Assembly: GCA_029379385.1 (NCBI GenBank)
Contig: CM055613.1
Span: 13,224,001 to 13,288,000, forward strand
From: Quillaja saponaria
Lineage: Eukaryota > Streptophyta > Magnoliopsida > Fabales > Quillajaceae
Length of the DNA stretch: 64,000 nt
Reading direction: 5' to 3'
In this document: positions 48,757 through 63,248 of the stretch, in pieces
Position numbering within the stretch: the stretch's first letter is position 1
Layout of the letters: every line of letters begins with the position of its first letter
The notes under the pieces: model-generated
The model's database searches: none
What the model was told of the DNA's origin: nothing
The model's input: only the letters and a program-made list of their open reading frames with translations
Position numbers and translations under genes: made by a program

Positions 48757-51700
48757 ATGGTAAACCCTTCTCTCTCTGTCTGTTCCAATTCGCACAAGTT
48801 TTTAGCTCCAAGCCCTAGAATTACAACACTTCATTTCATTACCAGATCTCATATATGCAACTTGTTCTTGTGCAATATATCAGTGGGGAAAAGTTGCCCA
48901 CAGAGCATAGGATTGCTCGGACCCTTGTGCTATCTGAAATTCATAAATTTAGTTACTTTAGCTACTGACGATGAAGCTAAGCAGTGTGTTTTTTTTATGA
49001 TATAATAGGAAAATACAGGGAATTTAGATGCGGCTATAGAGCAGTTGCTGAATGTAGAAAAGCAGATGAGACTCGCCGGAGACGTCAACGGCACCAAAAA
49101 AGCTGCCACTGACATTTTAAAATTATGTTTCGAAGCGCGAGCATGGAAAACCCTCAATGACCAGATTGTTCTCTTATCGAAACGGCGTGGTCAGCTTAAG
49201 CAGGTACCCACTAAGAAATTACCTGATTCTAATTAGTCATTGATTATGGGGTTTACAGATTTTGCTACTGCAGCAATAGCCGAGTTGGGGCTCTTTGTAA
49301 ATGTTCATGTTGCTGCTATTTGTGTATTTAAGAGAAAAGAATTGTTGGCCGTTCTAAGCAAACCGAGTTTGGTTCATTGGATGAGGTGGTTTAGGTGGGC
49401 AGTGAAATTGAAAATAGTTTTGTTATTAATGGAAAATTCTGGCATGATAAGACCTAATAAACAAAACGTGGATATTTTTAATTCAGCTCTGTTTGGCATC
49501 TAGTTAAGCTGCTAACTAGTTGAAACTTTGCAAGCATATACTGTCTATCTTATTTTGAAATTCTCAGAGAAAAGAGATTTGTCCTAATAATGATAGAACG
49601 GGGTTACACTTTTGGTTCTTTGACGTGCAGCACATAAACACATATGTGCCTGTTTGGGTAGATATAAGTTGGTTGTCTGTAAACAATGGGACTCTACACT
49701 AATCATATGATTTGGTTCAGATTATACCATATATGTTTATGATGTAAGATTTATTTTTGTAGTCTCAAAATTATGTTTCGTTGAGTATTTTTGTTCACAA
49801 GGCTGTTTACTTTTTACCAGGCTGTAACTGCTATGGTGCAGCAAGCAATGCAGTATATTGATGAGACACCAGATCTTGAAACCCGTATTGAACTCATTAA
49901 AACCTTAAACAATGTATCTGCTGGGAAGGTATGGTTTTGCAATTGAGTAACACCACCTTATTTTCTAAAATTTTATCTTATGTCATGTTACTTGTCTTCT
50001 AGATTTCCTTCCTTTGTCATAATTAAACTTAAATGTTTACCTTTGATCTGTTGTGGTTGTTCTTTAGATTTATGTTGAAATTGAAAGAGCTAGGTTGATC
50101 AAGAAACTTGCAAAGATTAAAGAAGAACAAAGACTTATAGCTGAAGCTGCCGATTTGATGCAAGAAATTGCGGTCAGTTTGTGATAGTTTTTGCAGACTT
50201 TTTTTTTTTTTCTCAATTTAATAAGATTTGTCTGTGAGTTAAGCTGTCACTCAACGTATTTAATGTTTACACATTACAGGTGGAAACTTTTGGCGCTATG
50301 GCAAAAACTGAGAAAATTGCATTCATTCTTGAACAAGTACGAGGCATTCTTCTGTTCTTGATTTAATTAATACTATAACAAGTTCCTTCCCAAACCATTA
50401 ATTTTGAATCTTTTGATACCACATTGCGTAGGTTCGTCTCTGCTTGGACCGCCAAGATTATGTCCGTGCACAAATCCTCTCAAGGAAGATTAGTCCAAGA
50501 GTTTTTGATGCTGATACTTCTAAGGAAAAGAAAAAGGCCCAAAGAAGGTGATAGTGTTGTTGAGGAGGCTCCTGCAGATATACCCTCTTTATTGGAGTTG
50601 AAGCGCATCTACTATGAACTAATGATTAGGTATTTCAGTTCCTGCCTCTTTTTCAGTCTTTTTTTTCATATTCACAGTTCATGTAAGTTACATGTATTTT
50701 GTTAATGAATTATGGATACCTTGGTGTTCCTTCTGTTTTATCTGAATAACTTAATTAACATGACATCAAATTTTCTTTTCTAAAAATAAATTCTATACCA
50801 TTATCTATGTATCACGATCAACAAAAAGTTACATGTTGGCATGAACTCAGTATAACTAATGTATGTATGTCATTTCTAAAATAACAACATATTTTTTAAG
50901 TATCCAGTTGAAAGAACTAAAATACATTTCTGCTGATCTATATAATTTCAGTAATGATCTTATCAAGCTTCTGACATGCAAAATCCTAAGATGAGCTAAT
51001 CTTCATCAACAAGATGAGCACAACATCTATGCTCTGTGCGCTCTTCGCATCCATCATTTGATTTCCATCCCTCAATCAGCAATATGTTTCCTTCAAATCA
51101 GCTAATTTCTTCGACATTTAGTGCTCTAAAACTTGAAGCTTGCCACTGGCTTCTCATCTGGCTTGTTGCCTACTATCTCATTAATGTCCTCAATTCTCTA
51201 AACCCTGTGTGTTGACTGGGATCCTAATTTTAATCCTCTTTCTTTTTTTTTTGGTAATGAAAAGTAGCCATATTTGTACTGATCCTTTCACTAGGTGGGT
51301 GGGTGGGTGCCCAAAGGACACTGATAATTAGTTGGAGCAGATTGGAACATGATTCTTTAGCTGCAGACTGGCAATGAAAGTAGCCATATTTTTACTGATA
51401 GTTGACATTATAGGTACATGTGAATGTGTCTTAGACCATAGAACTTTTTTTGTCAAAAATAGCTTTATTGAACATTATGTGCAACTCTCGTAACCCATGG
51501 CTTCCTTCCTCCTTCCCACAATTTGTGCTTTACTCGTGGAAATTTCCAACCGCATGTTTATATATGGTGATTAGTTGTACAATTCATCTATACTTTGTCT
51601 TTTGACAGATTTTTTGTACCGTTGCTAGTATACTTCATTGTGTCTTCAGAGATGTGACTCTTCATTTTCTGTGTTGTCTTACTTTAGTTTTTCTTCCCAT

Positions 51701-52991
51701 ATCTTCGAAGGTATTATTCACATAACAATGATTACCTTGAAATTTGCCGCTGCTATAAGGCAATATATGACATCCCATCTGTCAAAGAGAATTCAGACCG
51801 GTGGATTCCGGTAAAGCTTCTTTTTTCCTTGCTAATTGCATCAAAAATTTGTTTTAGTGACTTATGTTCTGTTTCTCTGATTTTTCTCCTCACGTAGGTC
51901 CTGAGGAAAATCTGTTGGTACTTGGTTCTAGCACCACATGATCCAATGCAGTCAAGCCTTCTTAATTCCACATTGGATGATAAGAATCTGACAGAGCTTT
52001 CGAATTTTAAGTATGCATCCCAGACACTTGTTTTACTTACATGCCTTCCTGCTTTATTTTCATTATTTGGTGTATATTGTCAGAATTATCTGATGTTTCT
52101 GTTTTATGCTGTGTCATAGATTGCTTCTGAAACAGCTGGTCACTATGGAGGTCATCCAATGGACAAATCTTTGGAATACATACAAGGATGAGTTTGAGAG
52201 CGAGAAGACTTTGCTTGGAGGATCTTTGGGTGACAAAGCAGCAGAAGATCTGAGGGAAAGAATCATAGAACACGTAATTCACCTGGACATAAAGTTAAAT
52301 GGTTCTTTTGTGTGTGTGTATGTGTGTTTGGAGGAGGGGTTTGATTCTATTTGATTTCTTTTTCACTTGTTCTTGTAGTATGCCAGTATTCACTTAGGAA
52401 CATTTCTATTTCCTTGTCAGAATATTCTTGTTGTCTCAAAGTACTACTCGAGGATTACCTTAAAGAGACTTGCTGAGCTTTTGTGTCTCAGTATCCAGGT
52501 TTGTAATGCTAATTTCCCTCATGCATGAACTATGTTATAAAGTGCGGGAAGCATCCATGCTAGTATAAGTCAATATCCTATGATGGTTTTCCAAAAAAAT
52601 TAGTTCATGTTTTTCTGCCCAGGTTGGTTTTGTGTTCATTTTGTCCTGTCTGACTATTGGTTTCATGTTGGGAAACTGTTAAATCACCCACTTCGTATTT
52701 TGTACGAATTATTCCAATTCATTGTTTATTAATTATTATGAAGAGCCATAATCACCGTTCTTATTGATACAGGAAGCTGAAAAGCATCTTTCAGATATGG
52801 TCGTGTCTAAGGCACTTGTCGCTAAGATTGACAGGCCTATGGGAATAGTTTGTTTTCAAACTGCAAAGGATAGCAATGATATTCTTAACTCATGGTCAAC
52901 GAACTTGGAGAAGCTGCTTGATCTTGTTGAGAAGAGCTGCCACCTGATTCACAAAGAAACCATGGTTCACAAAACTGCTTTGAAGGTCTGA
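48757..52991 (+). CDS. RPN5: 26S proteasome non-ATPase regulatory subunit 12 (RPN5), one frame break
   Basis: PCI-domain subunit of the 19S lid of the 26S proteasome. Exons are 48757-48759 (only the ATG), 49009-49203, 49821-49928, 50068-50172, 50280-50336, 50432-50629, 51711-51810, 51898-52010, 52120-52273, 52421-52498 and 52773-52991. It reads [20 protein letters not shown], then [16 protein letters not shown], then [19 protein letters not shown], then [20 protein letters not shown], a PCI region with [17 protein letters not shown], and ends [14 protein letters not shown]. With one base dropped from aaaaaggccc (50531-50540) the protein is 442 aa, the length of Arabidopsis RPN5a. As written the frame hits TGA at 50549-50551. 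RPN5 is essential, so either the base is an assembly error or another intact copy exists. A 3' UTR intron (about 53017-53532) is likely. Confidence 0.93.
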
Positions 52992-55122
52992 GAAGGTTGG
53001 AATCATTAATTGCAGGTAAAACTTTGACCACCACTCTTCCAGCACCCCCTATCCACCACCTAAAAAGGGGACAATAGTCTCCATGGTTGTGACACATTTA
53101 GGATAGTAAAGATTCGGGCCTTACTTTAATTCCTAACTAGGACACTCAATGTCGTTTGCATGTTAAAGAATTGTGTTAGCAGTGTCTCTATTCCATTACA
53201 TAATGTGATGGGCTTTCTTGGATGTAATTGGACTTTTAAGTGCCCCTTCAATGTCCTTAAAGTGCTACCACTCTACCGCGGACTTGATAACGGGATTTGG
53301 TTTGAGACATCCCACTCATTTTCTTTTAAGGATCTAAATCCAAATTGATAAATATTTTTGGTAAATTCCAAGGCCTAGTTCTTTTTGCAGTCAATTTCTC
53401 TATTCAAATGCAACATGAACTAATGTTTACTGTTGGGAGAAGGGAAGGGATGTGAGTGATGTGAGGAGACATTGTACCCCGGTATCTTCTTTAGATACAG
53501 TGCTTGCAATAACTCGCCCTTGATAATTGCAGGTTGATCTCAATGTAGCTGTCTTTCCCGGACTCAAGCTCTCAATCAGGATAATGGTTTCACTTGGGAG
53601 GGTTGGTCAGCAATGCATGAATCCTATTTTCTTAGTGTTTAGCTGTAGAGGAGCTGGATATGCAAACTTGTTACTCAAATTAAGATCTGTTGTATACTAT
53701 TGGTACATACCTTACCACTGACTAATGAGAGGAACTTACTTGGCTTGCGGTGGGAAGAAATTGAGTGCTTGTTTTTTATATACCTTTTGTCTTGCATGAA
53801 ATCCCATTTTGTTCCAATTTCTCCAGCATCACATCTTTCCCGTGCGTTCTTAATATTTGTTTAACCTGCTGTGTTATTTCTGTCATTTAAGCCATTTGTT
53901 GGTAATCATAATCGGTATATTATAGTGTAACGCAGGGTCTCAGCGGATTGGGTTTTAGTATAGAAGTGGAAATGGATGAAGTTGCATGTTTTGCTTTTGC
54001 CACGTCATTCTTTGATGAAATCAGAGGTCAAGAAGTAGTAAACTCGAGTGAAAGAGGAACTTCTTTGCCATACAGTTCACTTTTTACACCCCGATGAACA
54101 AAATTGAGGGAAAAAGATAATTGGAAAAGTATATGAAGAAGTCGTTGTTGACTATATATATATAATTAGCATCCAAGCTCACTTTCTAGAAAATAGCCCC
54201 ATTTTCTTATATTATGGCCGGCACTTCTGTACCTAAGCTTCCTTTCTGGATGTCGGTGTTCAAGCTTTAAAATAAAATTCGCATCTGACACAGACACAGT
54301 AATTATTCACAATTGATGTTAGTGTTTAGTGGTCAGAGAGCCCTAAGAGCATCTCATTAATTTTTTTACCCTAATTTTTTTTTACCCTAATTAAGATTTC
54401 TTTTATAGTTAACCTAAAACCATAGCGCGAACATAGAATCTAAATGACAAAATCTATGTAATCGGCTCATTTATGATTATTTGACTCAAAATCTCGAATT
54501 TTATTTAGATTTTTATGAATAAACACCTCAATTATTGTTTTCTTTTTTATTTTGATGATTCAAGCATGTGTTTAGGGTTTTACTTGTATTACTATTCAAG
54601 TATGTAGTGGCTCTTTGGTTATTCATATCATATCAGATAACTAATATCTTTATACTTGTTCTCGTGCGTACTTACATAATTTTTAGGAGGAATATGTAAA
54701 AAAAAATGTAATTATTTAAAAGAAGAATGTGCTGATGGAAAAAATTACATACATCCTTCAAGAATCCATTTGAGTGAGATAATTAATTTTGTAAATATTA
54801 TGAGAAAAAAAACTCTTCATTTAAAATTGGAATGTATGGACTTGGGGGATGAGTAGTTTTTATGTGAGGTTTTCCTTTTCCTATGAGATTATTTTTCTTA
54901 AAAAGATTTTTTTTTTTTTGAAAAGATGTATAACAGACCTTAAACTTGTATTTGTGTTAGGAGGATAGTGGTTACTTTTTGCCAAAATCACAAATATCAT
55001 GAATTAAATGAGGAATTTGACTTGAATAATGAAAAAGTTACAAGGGAAAATGAAATGGAATTATTAAAACGACTAATTTATCCCCCAGACACATAGGTAG
55101 GGGGAAATTTGAAACTAGGAGA
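52992..55122. other. 3' region of RPN5 and intergenic DNA
   Basis: Holds the RPN5 3' UTR, probably with an intron whose acceptor attgcag ends at 53532, then AT-rich DNA with no gene seen. Convergent with the ERF gene on the right. Confidence 0.55.
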
Positions 55123-56527
55123 CTATCTGGAGGGGGAAGATTGATGGCCGGAACCCGACCGAGCAGAGGGTACATAGTCTAGACCGCCTAATTGATCCGT
55201 GTCCGGTCTGACCTGAGCCGACGGCCGGGGAGAAATATACAAAGGTAATGCGGGTGCAGGCGGTGATGGTGTTAAAGAAGAGGCAAATGGAGAAGAAGAC
55301 GACGACGAGGATGATGCTGGTGGCGATAATGATGACGTAGAAGATTGAAATTGAGAAGCCATTGTAGATGATAGAATCATCTGATCGTACAGACTCGTGG
55401 GATTTCTCTGAAAATCAATCTTTGGAGAATAATTGAAAATATTATTTGAAGCCTGCAAGCTCTGCAAATGGTGAAGATGAGCTTGAGTGTGAACAACTGG
55501 CTCCGCAGACGTCGGAATGGACAAATGGGTATTTGGAGAATACGTAACGTTCAACTGGGTCGCTGGAGAAGTGAGTTTCTGGTGGTCGGAGTCTGACATT
55601 TTCAGGGAAATTAAGTTTTGCTTTATTGCCTCGAAATCGAAGAGCAGCTTCGTCATAAGCTCGAGCAGCAGCTTCAGCTGTCCCAAATGTACCCAACCAA
55701 ACTCTAGCAGCCTTGAATGGGTCTCTAATTTCAGCTGCCCATTTACCCCATGGCCTCTGTCTCACTCCTCTGTATCGTCTCCTTGGTTCCTCATTGATAT
55801 TCTCTTTGTTATATTCGTACACAGGATTCAGTGCTGTTTCTGTAGGTGTTGTACTGCTGGTACAAATGCTTGAGCTTTTTGGAACTGTAATTTAACATAA
55901 AAAAATAATAATAATAACCATTGACATTTTTTTTTTGTAGTGTGTGGAACTTCGAGTTTATTTTTGTAATAGTTATATATTTAAGATAATTTGAATAGTG
56001 AGTATGGATATTAATTAATTATTTGGAAAAAGAATAAGATTTTAAAAACTAAAATCAGAAAATAGAAAGCAAGAAAGATAGGAGGAGGTCTTAATTTTTA
56101 TGTCTTGGAAAGGAAGAAGCTTACTTCTTGCAGTAACAGAGGATGAGCCTCCATGTGGAAAGTCACCACCAAAAGAAGTACAGAGCCTTCTTACAGATTC
56201 ACCCATTTCCCCACCACCACCGGCAGCTTCTCTTCCTCTTTTCAGACCACCACCGCCTCCAATAAATATTGGTGTTGCAGAAGTGGAAATAGCACCAGCA
56301 CTTATGATATCTTCCTTGGGTATGACAACATCATCTGACACAACATGGGTTAAAGCAGAAACCATTTCAGACATCTCCCTCTGCCTATCAATACCTGGAA
56401 ACATCTCTGACATTGGATTGCTTCCTTGTTCGGATGGAACCAGTTGTTGGCCGTAAAGCCATTCATCGAAATCTACATCTTCCTTCTTTGTTCTGTCTCC
56501 TGAATTCGCCACCTTAAAAACACACAT
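55123..56527 (-). CDS. AP2/ERF transcription factor, ABR1/ERF110-type, one frame break
   Basis: Nuclear DNA-binding protein of the ERF group with ABR1, ERF110 and ERF113, linked to ABA, wounding and stress responses. Minus-strand exons are 56527-56125 and 55884-55123. The start opens [12 protein letters not shown], typical of this group; an upstream in-frame ATG adds residues that relatives lack. The N-terminal part has [21 protein letters not shown] and GLKRGRE. The AP2 domain is complete: [20 protein letters not shown], then [20 protein letters not shown], then [16 protein letters not shown]. The C-terminal half is Ser/Pro-rich with [19 protein letters not shown]. After the AP2 domain the reading frame must move by one base (about 55545-55600, perhaps at the ccaccag near 55582) to enter that C-terminal frame. 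Without it the protein stops early in a Ser-rich tail (stop at about 55442). Total is about 387 aa if joined. Confidence 0.85.
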
Positions 56528-56639
56528 GTAATCTTCAAATTCCAGCTCTGTTTTCTGCATGCAAATTAGTTGAAAAATACTTTCTTTTTCTTCAAAGGGA
56601 AGTTTCAAATGAATGAATGTCTCATTATATATCTACTTA

Positions 56640-59600
56640 TACTACAAAGAATTTGAACAAATCTGAGTAGCCGCCAGAGTCGGTGTCTAAATGACTAAAT
56701 TGGCCAGGTTCTTATCCATGAAGTATCTGAAATATATATAAAACAATAAATGGTTTGAAAATATCTTCTTCTTTTTTCTCTTTCCCCTTTTGTTTACTCT
56801 TTCAAATTTATTTTTGCTGTTTGTTTTGTTAATGGTGAAGTTAGGTTAGAGATGCCAACTTCAAGTTGGCAAGTGTGTTTGGGTCAAAGACTCAAAAATC
56901 AATGGTGTGAAACTGAACCACTGATCTGTCTGTGACTGGCCTTTGCAGGTACAGGAAGCTACTTGAGGATAGGGGGATCTTTGGAGCTAGTCGGCGGTGG
57001 AGACACGAGAGAATTGTATAGGAAGCAACGGCCGACATTGATTAAGATTAAAGAATGACCAAACCTTTGGATAACCAAAACCCTTTTGGATAAGCAAAAC
57101 CTTCTTGAAGCTAAAGCTTTTCTAAAAAAAATATTTAATTTGAAAAATATTTAAAGATTCTAAAAAATTAACAAGATGGCAACACTCATTATAAATTTTG
57201 ATTAGGAAATATAAAATTACAAAGCCAAACTATTTTTTCACACAATATGGTATTACAAGTTTTGGTTGTTTCATCACATTTTTTTATATGAGATTTGAAA
57301 ATAAAACGTTCACGTTAAAGGTCTAAATATTGTTATAAAATTAAATAAAAAATTTATTTATCAGTGTACGTCATAAGTTAAGAATCTTATTTATTCATGC
57401 TTAAATCCTCAAACTGATCTTAAAGCCCAATTTATATTTTTTATTTCATGATAAGTGAGAACCCTTACGAGATAACAGGTAAGATAATAATTTAACAAAA
57501 TCCATATTTAATAGATACACTTTTGTCTACTCCAATTTTTTTCTAAGGAAAAACAAAAATGCAGTGTTAGTTTATAAATTGTGTTAGATGCAATGTTTTA
57601 ATGTTCAAATTGACCAAGTCGGTTGAATCGGTAGATTGATAACTCGCACATCTTTCTAAATTAATAATAAAATTTAAAACAATGGCTAGACCGATTTAAA
57701 AATTCAATCCGAAAAAAAATTATATAAATAAAACAAAATACAATAGATAAGAAAAGCTTGTATCATATATATATATTTTTTTTTTTAGCTTTTATTTATT
57801 TGTTTTTTGTTTATTTATTTTATTTTATGTTTGATATTAAATTATTACATATAAAATATTTATAATATTATGCTAAAATTATATAAAATAATTATTTAAA
57901 AAACAAATTAGAACCTGGATAATTTTTCGGATAATTTAAACACACTAGTTAGGTTCCTGATTTGGCAGGCAACTTGTTACGGAAATGAAGAATCTTATTA
58001 AAAAGTCATAGTCAACGCTGACTTCAGTCAAACATCCTACCCTACAACGCGTTTTGATATAACTGGATTTGGACGGATTATTTGGTTCATTGCTTAGAGT
58101 ATCTATTTGTATTCTTTTGGTTTGTTTGATGCTTGGAATATTTTTAACTAATGTTGTAAGAATATTTTGTACACATCATTTTTTTAATCCTAATTCGAAT
58201 GTGAATGATTTGTTTTGATTAAATATAAATAATTTATTTTGTTGACAATAGAAATAAATTAACACATTAATTTAGATAATACATGATTGTTTTAATGACT
58301 CTTGAAAATAATTTTTTTTGAAAATAATGCTAAAATGAGGTATGAAATAGTGATCTATCAGAATAACGATACTTTACCAATTGATATTTGTTTGTTGTCC
58401 TCCTCACTTGCTCACTTGTTTATGAATGACTCGTAAAACCTCAGTAAAAATTATTTTTTGGTTGTAAAATCATTTACTGTTTATCATTTTAATATTTTTA
58501 ATTATTAAATAAATAAGTATCTATTTCTCAAAATGAAAAATGAAAAAGAAAATGCTAAGGATATGAATTGTAAAACAAAAAGGATAACAAGTTGTACAAA
58601 TTACATAGTGGTAAACCAACTTGTGATTTCACTATTTATATAATTAATATCTTTGACTAAAGCCATACTACAATTTGCAATTCATTGTCTGCAAGTGGCG
58701 GTCAGTGTGTCCATTTTTTTTCACTTAAAATATGTCACCGTCTTAATAAGATTTTAAAAAAATAAAAAAATCCTTGATGTTGGGGGTTGTTCGGTATTTA
58801 ATTAATTAATGTGTTTAATATAAATAAAACATCAGTTTCCAATAAAGAATATAATATTATTTTTAAAATATGAAATCAAATTAATAAATTTTCTATACAA
58901 ATAATTGTTGAGAGGTCATTCTAGTAGCAATAGCGTCTAAGAAATTAGCTCCATAATAATGTTTGTGAAAAAACTTGAGAAACAAAAAAAAAAAATTCTC
59001 TATACTTTCAAAATTAATTTAAATTTTTTTTGTGATATTTATTATATTTGAATTACAATTATAGGATAGTATAAAATAAAATAAAAAAGATTTTTTTTAA
59101 TAGATATACTTGAGATACTTATGAAGGTGATAAATATAGAAATTTTGTATCATTTAGTATAGTGGTTGGTCATAATTTCAGTGTTGTATAATAAATAATT
59201 TATTATTTTTGGAATGTTTCAAATTTTAAAGATGCAAATCAGTGTTGTATAATAAATAATTTATTATTTTTGTAATGTTTTAAATTTTAAAGATCATATT
59301 TATTGTATCTTATCAAGTATTTTTAGAACACTTATCAAACAATTCTAAAAAAATTAATAATTTTTATGTTTGATTTTTTAATGAGTGACATATTAATCAG
59401 AATAAATTCAAAATAAAAAGTAACATTGAAAATGGAACGAAAAGAGTAGTTGTTTATTCTCTCTAGAGTCAAAATTAAAATAAGCAGTACAAACCCCTGC
59501 AATCATGGGCTAAATTTTAAAGTATTAGAGACACATGTTTGGAAGTTGTAACCAATTCAAATATTTGAAGGTTTTCAAACATGCATTTTGACCCTCCATC

Positions 59601-61372
59601 TATGATCTATGTCAAAATGAAACTGCCTGCTACACATAAATGAGGTAGGCACATGCGTTACAGTCATAGAAGTTAGAATTAGAATTGTATATTGCAACAA
59701 GTCAACAAAGACATTTTTCCAATAATATTTTAACAGATATCTTAAAAATATTTATTAAGATTTAATAAATATAATTAAAAATTAAAAATAATAATTTAAA
59801 TATTAAATAATACAAAAATGATGATCAACTGTTTTAATAAATTTTACAAATTTTTTTACTTATAAAATCTTAACAAATACTTTTAAGATATTAGTTAGAA
59901 AAATTATTTTTTAAACTAAAATCAAGAATTTGATAGGTTTTATATATGAAATCTATATATTATCAAGTTTTGACACAGAAAATAGGCATTTAATACCTGT
60001 GGCAGTTTCAAACCTCACAAATTTTAGATGAATATTCCATTTCAGGTTTGCTGTCCAAGTCAATTGGAATTAGATGGCCTAACGACTTGTTCAAGAAATA
60101 TGAAACATTTTCTAGTAGTTGAATTAATCGAAATATAAATAAATAATAAATAATATATAAATGTAATGAAATAGTTAAGTTTAACTATCTTTTTTTATTT
60201 GTTTTTAAATCATCAAATGAATATGGTGTTGTCAAATGCATTATCTTCAAACATATATTCATTTTATACTTCTGATTTGGACCAGTGAAAAATTATTATC
60301 AGAAGGTTCTGTTTAGATTCCATTCAGCAATAAAATATGCACCATACAATTCTTGGCTTTTGACCTATTTTAGTTTACATCAATCAAACCCCAAATATTC
60401 AACTATTGTCCAGTTCAAACGGTGGCTTAGAATGCAGAAAAGGCCAGGTTGCCAGCAACGGCGGTTCATCTCTTAAAAAACCAAAACCAACCAAGCATTG
60501 AATTGAAAAATAAATACTTTTCTATTGGCATATTTAAGTCAATGTTCAACTGTTATTTCTTGCACCTAGGGTTACAAATAGTTAAAGCTATTTGCAAACA
60601 ACTCCCTAAAAAACTCACTCAAGCTTAGTATCTTTTCTAAACAAACTTATCTCAAACTTCATTTTAAAACTCATTTAGTAAACAAGCTTAAACTTAATAA
60701 AACTCGCAAGCCTATCTCTTTTAAAATAATTAAGTATTTATTATTTGAAGAACATAAAACAAGTGTTTGCATTCTCGTATCACATTCAATTCTATTCATG
60801 TTACCTTATTTCTAATTTTATAAAATAGCTCATAAATAAGCCAGGCCTAATTTCTTAGAATCCCTAACGCACCTCACATGAACTTCAACTTGCCAGTACA
60901 AGCCCGAACCGAGCCCGACCTCTACCACCCAAGGAGCTCAAAAAAAAAAAAAGAAAAAAGGAGCTTCAAATCTCGACTCAGGTTCAGATCATTTGCAGCC
61001 CCACTTGTAGACTAATTGAAATCGGCAGGCCCCCCAATTACAGGCTTACTGTGTAACCTCTGCAATTTACCATGGAGACCAGACTGAATAATGACTTTTG
61101 TTATCTTAATACATTATCTCTGAACAATACAAGCAATTATATGTGAAAAAACCAATAACATAGAACTATACAAAGTTGCAGTGCCCTTAGAAGTTAGAAC
61201 ATCACATTAGGACATTGTAATAAACTTCTCAAACTCATGCCCCTGAAGCCTTAGAATATCACCTTTCCTATCATCAATGACTTCCCAAGTCAAGCCAAAT
61301 TCCTTCAGCTTCTAGGCCTGCAATTAATCTGGACTTCATGCATATTTCTTTCCTCTTCTACATTGAACTGTT
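56640..61372. other. Intergenic region between ERF and ribonucleotide reductase genes
   Basis: The first few hundred bases are the ERF upstream region. The rest is very AT-rich with a 61-bp tandem duplication near 59179 and worn transposon-like sequence around 57600-57720. The final few hundred bases are the likely 3' UTR of the reductase gene. No gene recognised. Confidence 0.6.
59179..59296. repeat. 61-bp tandem duplication
   Basis: cagtgttgtataataaataa starts at 59179 and again at 59240. The copies differ only at a few bases (ttggaatgtttc versus ttgtaatgtttt). AT-rich and non-coding. Confidence 0.88.
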
Positions 61373-63209
61373 CTAACTTCCACATGCCAGGCACTCTTCA
61401 CGGTTTGTTATAGAGCATACCATCTGTGCCATCTCGGTATCAACATCATTATCATTATCATCTGCCTTGGGTTTTTCCTGCATAGGCAACTGAATGAATA
61501 TATCTATCAACATACACAAATACCTTGAAATGGAGAAATAACTGTAATGAATTCTAGTCATTACTTTAAAAGCAGCAGTATCAACTGTGAACTTGATTGC
61601 ATCTGCTGCAGCTCGTGATCGCAGATAATACATTCCAGTTTTCAGACCCTTTCATGAAAGAAATAAACATACAATCAGTAAAAGATAAACAACAAGAACA
61701 TTGCATTTGATACGCACAATCAAAACAATATTAAACCCAAGATTGTTGAAGAGAATAACATTCAATAGATCAACCAAATTGTATTATATATCTTAAAAAC
61801 AGTGGGTAAGCTCCTTTTTTACTAGACATTTAATTTATCAACCTTCTCTACACTTAATATTACTAATATAGCAGAGAAAAAAGATCACACCTTGGACCAA
61901 GCATAGAAATGCAAGGAAGTGAGCTTTCCAAAATTGGGTTGGTCCATGTGGATATTTAAGCTTTGACTCTGATCTATGTAACATCCACGATCAACAGCCA
62001 TATCAACCAGTGTCTTTTGCTTGATCTCCCAAACAGTTCTGACCATAACAAATTCTTAGTTTGGATATTCTAAGACCAAATATAATAAATACAATTAGAA
62101 GGTGGCAAATGTGTACTTGTATATGAGTTTCAGTTCTTCAGGTATTTCAGAGATGTTTTGTAACAGAACCATCCTCATAAATAATATTGTTCTTGATTGC
62201 AGGAGACCACACACCCATCTCAGTTAAGTCATGAAGAAGATGCTTGTTCACCACAACAAATTCACCACTGATAAAGAGAGTTTGTTACAAGAAAGATAGC
62301 AAAGTTATACAAAGAAACAGAACAGCTTGGAGCAGCAAAGCAAACCTTAGAACTCTGCGACTGTATATATTAGAAGTATATGGTTCAAAACACTCATTAT
62401 TTCCAAGAATCTGGCTAGTTGAAGCAGTTGGCATTGGTGCTACAAGAAGGGAATTCCTCACTCCATTCTCTAATGCCATCTTCCTAAGTGCACCCCAATC
62501 CCAACGATTTGAAGGTATCACATCCCACATGTCTGGCTGAAGAATTCCCTGTTCAGATCAAAAATCACTTAATCAACTTAAAATACTATTTAAGCATCTT
62601 TAAGTGTAATCCTGTGGAACTCGGTCATTAATGTTGTCTGAGATTTTATTACTGATGTAAAAATTAAATTATCCAACAAATTCCAAAGCACAATAGATGG
62701 ATTACAAAACTACCAATTGTATATTATAGGCTCTCTTTTTTTCTTTTAGATATCCAATTGTACTAAATGTAAAGGACTATCAGAAGAACATTCAAAAAAG
62801 ATATTAGCAATAAAGAAAGCACTGGAGAGTAACATACCTTGCTCACAGGACTCCCATTATATGTTTCATATGAGCCTTCTTTTGCAGCCAATTCAGAAGA
62901 AGTTTTTAGAGCATGGTAGTATATAGTCTCAAATATGTCTTTGTTTAATTGTTGAGCCTGTAGATATACAAATTAGACCATTGCCTCCAAGTAATTAAAA
63001 GAAGCAGAAATAAACTAGCAGCCCTTAAGGAATGTGTACCTCTGGTGAATCAAATGCCATGCCAAGTAGTATAAAGGTGTCAGCAAGACCTTGAACCCCA
63101 ATTCCAATGGGTCTATGCCGTAAGTTTGACCTTCTTGCATTCTCAACTGGGTAGTAATTAACATCAATTATCTTATTAAGGTTTGATGTAACAATTGCTG
63201 TAACCTGCC

Positions 63210-63248
<39 letters not shown>

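Noticed and set aside
48709..49005. 98-codon plus-strand open frame over the RPN5 start
   Set aside because: It is in a different frame from RPN5 and runs through the intron after the start codon.
55442..55600. C-terminal tail of the AP2 frame as the true ERF end
   Set aside because: The other frame continues about 145 residues with family-like content ([14 protein letters not shown]) while this tail stops early, so a one-base break is more likely than a short protein.
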